In this document: positions 63,487-64,000 of the stretch, one piece after another
How the letters are laid out: the number at the start of each line of letters is the position of its first letter
Numbering within the stretch: the first letter of the stretch is position 1
Program-made: the position numbers and the translations under genes
The notes under the pieces: generated by a model
The model's database searches: none
The model's input: the letters and a program-made list of their open reading frames with translations, nothing else
Told to the model about the DNA's origin: nothing
DNA from: Bacteroidales bacterium
Lineage (GTDB): Bacteria > Bacteroidota > Bacteroidia > Bacteroidales > UBA932
Direction of reading: 5' to 3'
Length of the DNA: 64,000 nt
Assembly (NCBI GenBank): GCA_024402135.1
Contig: JAKSJN010000004.1
Location: 1-64,000 of the forward strand

Positions 63487-64000
63487 CTATTTGAGGAGCG
63501 CGGCCTTGATGGCGTCGACTGCGTCGAGCTTCTCCCATCCGAAGAACTGGATCTCCTGCTCGATTTCGCGGCGGCCGAGTCCGTCCCTGAGGTCGCGCTG
63601 GAGCTTCACTTTCTCAGTGTACGGCTCACGGCCGAAGTGGCCGTATGACGCGGTAGGGAGGTAGATAGGATTTTTCAGGCCGAAACGGCGGATGATGGCT
63701 GCCGGTCTGAGGTCGAAGATCTCGCCGATCTTCTCGGCGATGTATGCGTCGTCAAGGCCGTTCTTCGCGGTTCCGTATGAGTCAACGAAGATGCTGACAG
63801 GCTGAGCGACTCCGATTGCGTATGCAAGCTCGATGAGCATCTCGTCCGCTACTCCGGCTGCGACCATGTTCTTCGCGATATAGCGTGCTGCGTATGCTGC
63901 CGAACGGTCAACCTTTGAAGGGTCCTTTCCTGAAAAGGCTCCGCCGCCGTGTGCGCCCTTGCCACCGTAGGTATCCACGATGATCTTGCGTCCGGTCAGA
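63487..64000 (-). CDS. metK: S-adenosylmethionine synthetase, C-terminal part
   Basis: The gene runs off the window, so only the last 171 residues are seen. They begin [20 protein letters not shown] and [20 protein letters not shown], the highly conserved third-domain signature with the phosphate-binding glycine loop GGGAFSGKD. They continue with [20 protein letters not shown]. The C terminus is longer than in E. coli and contains [20 protein letters not shown], as in other Bacteroidetes. The product supplies SAM to the several methyltransferases in this window. Confidence 0.97.
   Translation of the reverse strand, partial: LTGRKIIVDTYGGKGAHGGGAFSGKDPSKVDRSAAYAARYIAKNMVAAGVADEMLIELAYAIGVAQPVSIFVDSYGTAKNGLDDAYIAEKIGEIFDLRPAAIIRRFGLKNPIYLPTASYGHFGREPYTEKVKLQRDLRDGLGRREIEQEIQFFGWEKLDAVDAIKAALLK

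Overview
The window looks like chromosomal DNA from a member of the Bacteroidales (Bacteroidota). Many upstream regions carry the Bacteroidetes-type sigma factor signature (a -7 box close to TAnnTTTG, often with a TTTG/ATTG box 19-20 bp upstream). The gene content also fits: a SusC/SusD pair, gldH, a type IX secretion (T9SS) sorting domain, DUF2723 and DUF4271 proteins, and the hemD-rnpA-yidD order. A Cryptobacteroides- or Alistipes-like gut lineage is possible, but I cannot fix the genus from sequence alone. The window is gene-dense core chromosome; I see no phage, insertion sequence or CRISPR array.

Layout. 1-6.9 kb: the end of a tRNA-Ile, then a trpBEGDCFA operon preceded by a short leader peptide with three consecutive Trp codons and a terminator/antiterminator pair, i.e. 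a ribosome-mediated attenuator. 6.8-6.9 kb: a possible small RNA. 6.9-10.2 kb: guaBA and tRNA-Ala on the minus strand. 10.3-20.2 kb: LysE-type exporter, ComM-like ATPase, Rid-fold protein, TsaE, a lipoprotein, an ECF sigma factor with a membrane-anchored barrel protein, a TPR protein and an EnvC-like factor. 20.2-24.3 kb: a tandem intergenic repeat, the anaerobic ribonucleotide reductase pair nrdDG, and a phosphopantetheinyl transferase behind a long leader holding a 31-codon ORF. 24.3-31.3 kb: malate dehydrogenase, tRNA-Pro, a LolD-like ATPase with a tRNA methyltransferase, transketolase, LepA, a further copy of the repeat, and YidD. 31.3-40.1 kb: rnpA, hemD, DUF4271, a SUI1-like factor, a large DUF2723 membrane protein, an rRNA-type methyltransferase, pgk and lgt. 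40.5-46.4 kb: a tripartite RND efflux operon with a small PII-like companion. 46.4-53.7 kb: a tightly packed ten-gene run from thioredoxin through isoprenoid, replication, gliding lipoprotein and tRNA/tmRNA genes to miaA. 53.9-63.2 kb, minus strand: SusC, SusD, a lipoprotein, a lipoprotein-type subtilase with a T9SS sorting domain, and a PorV/PorQ-like outer-membrane protein. The window ends inside metK.

How the parts work together. The first operon makes tryptophan from chorismate and appears to sense charged tRNA-Trp directly. The last locus reads as a surface system that could cut protein outside the cell (T9SS subtilase) and import the products (SusCD), in the manner known for RagAB. The most interesting non-coding signals are the trp attenuator, a 14-bp perfect palindrome bracketing the susC promoter, a repeat family that starts at or within a few bases of stop codons, a 31-codon leader ORF before the phosphopantetheinyl transferase gene, and several genes whose promoter lies so close to the start codon that their messages should be leaderless.
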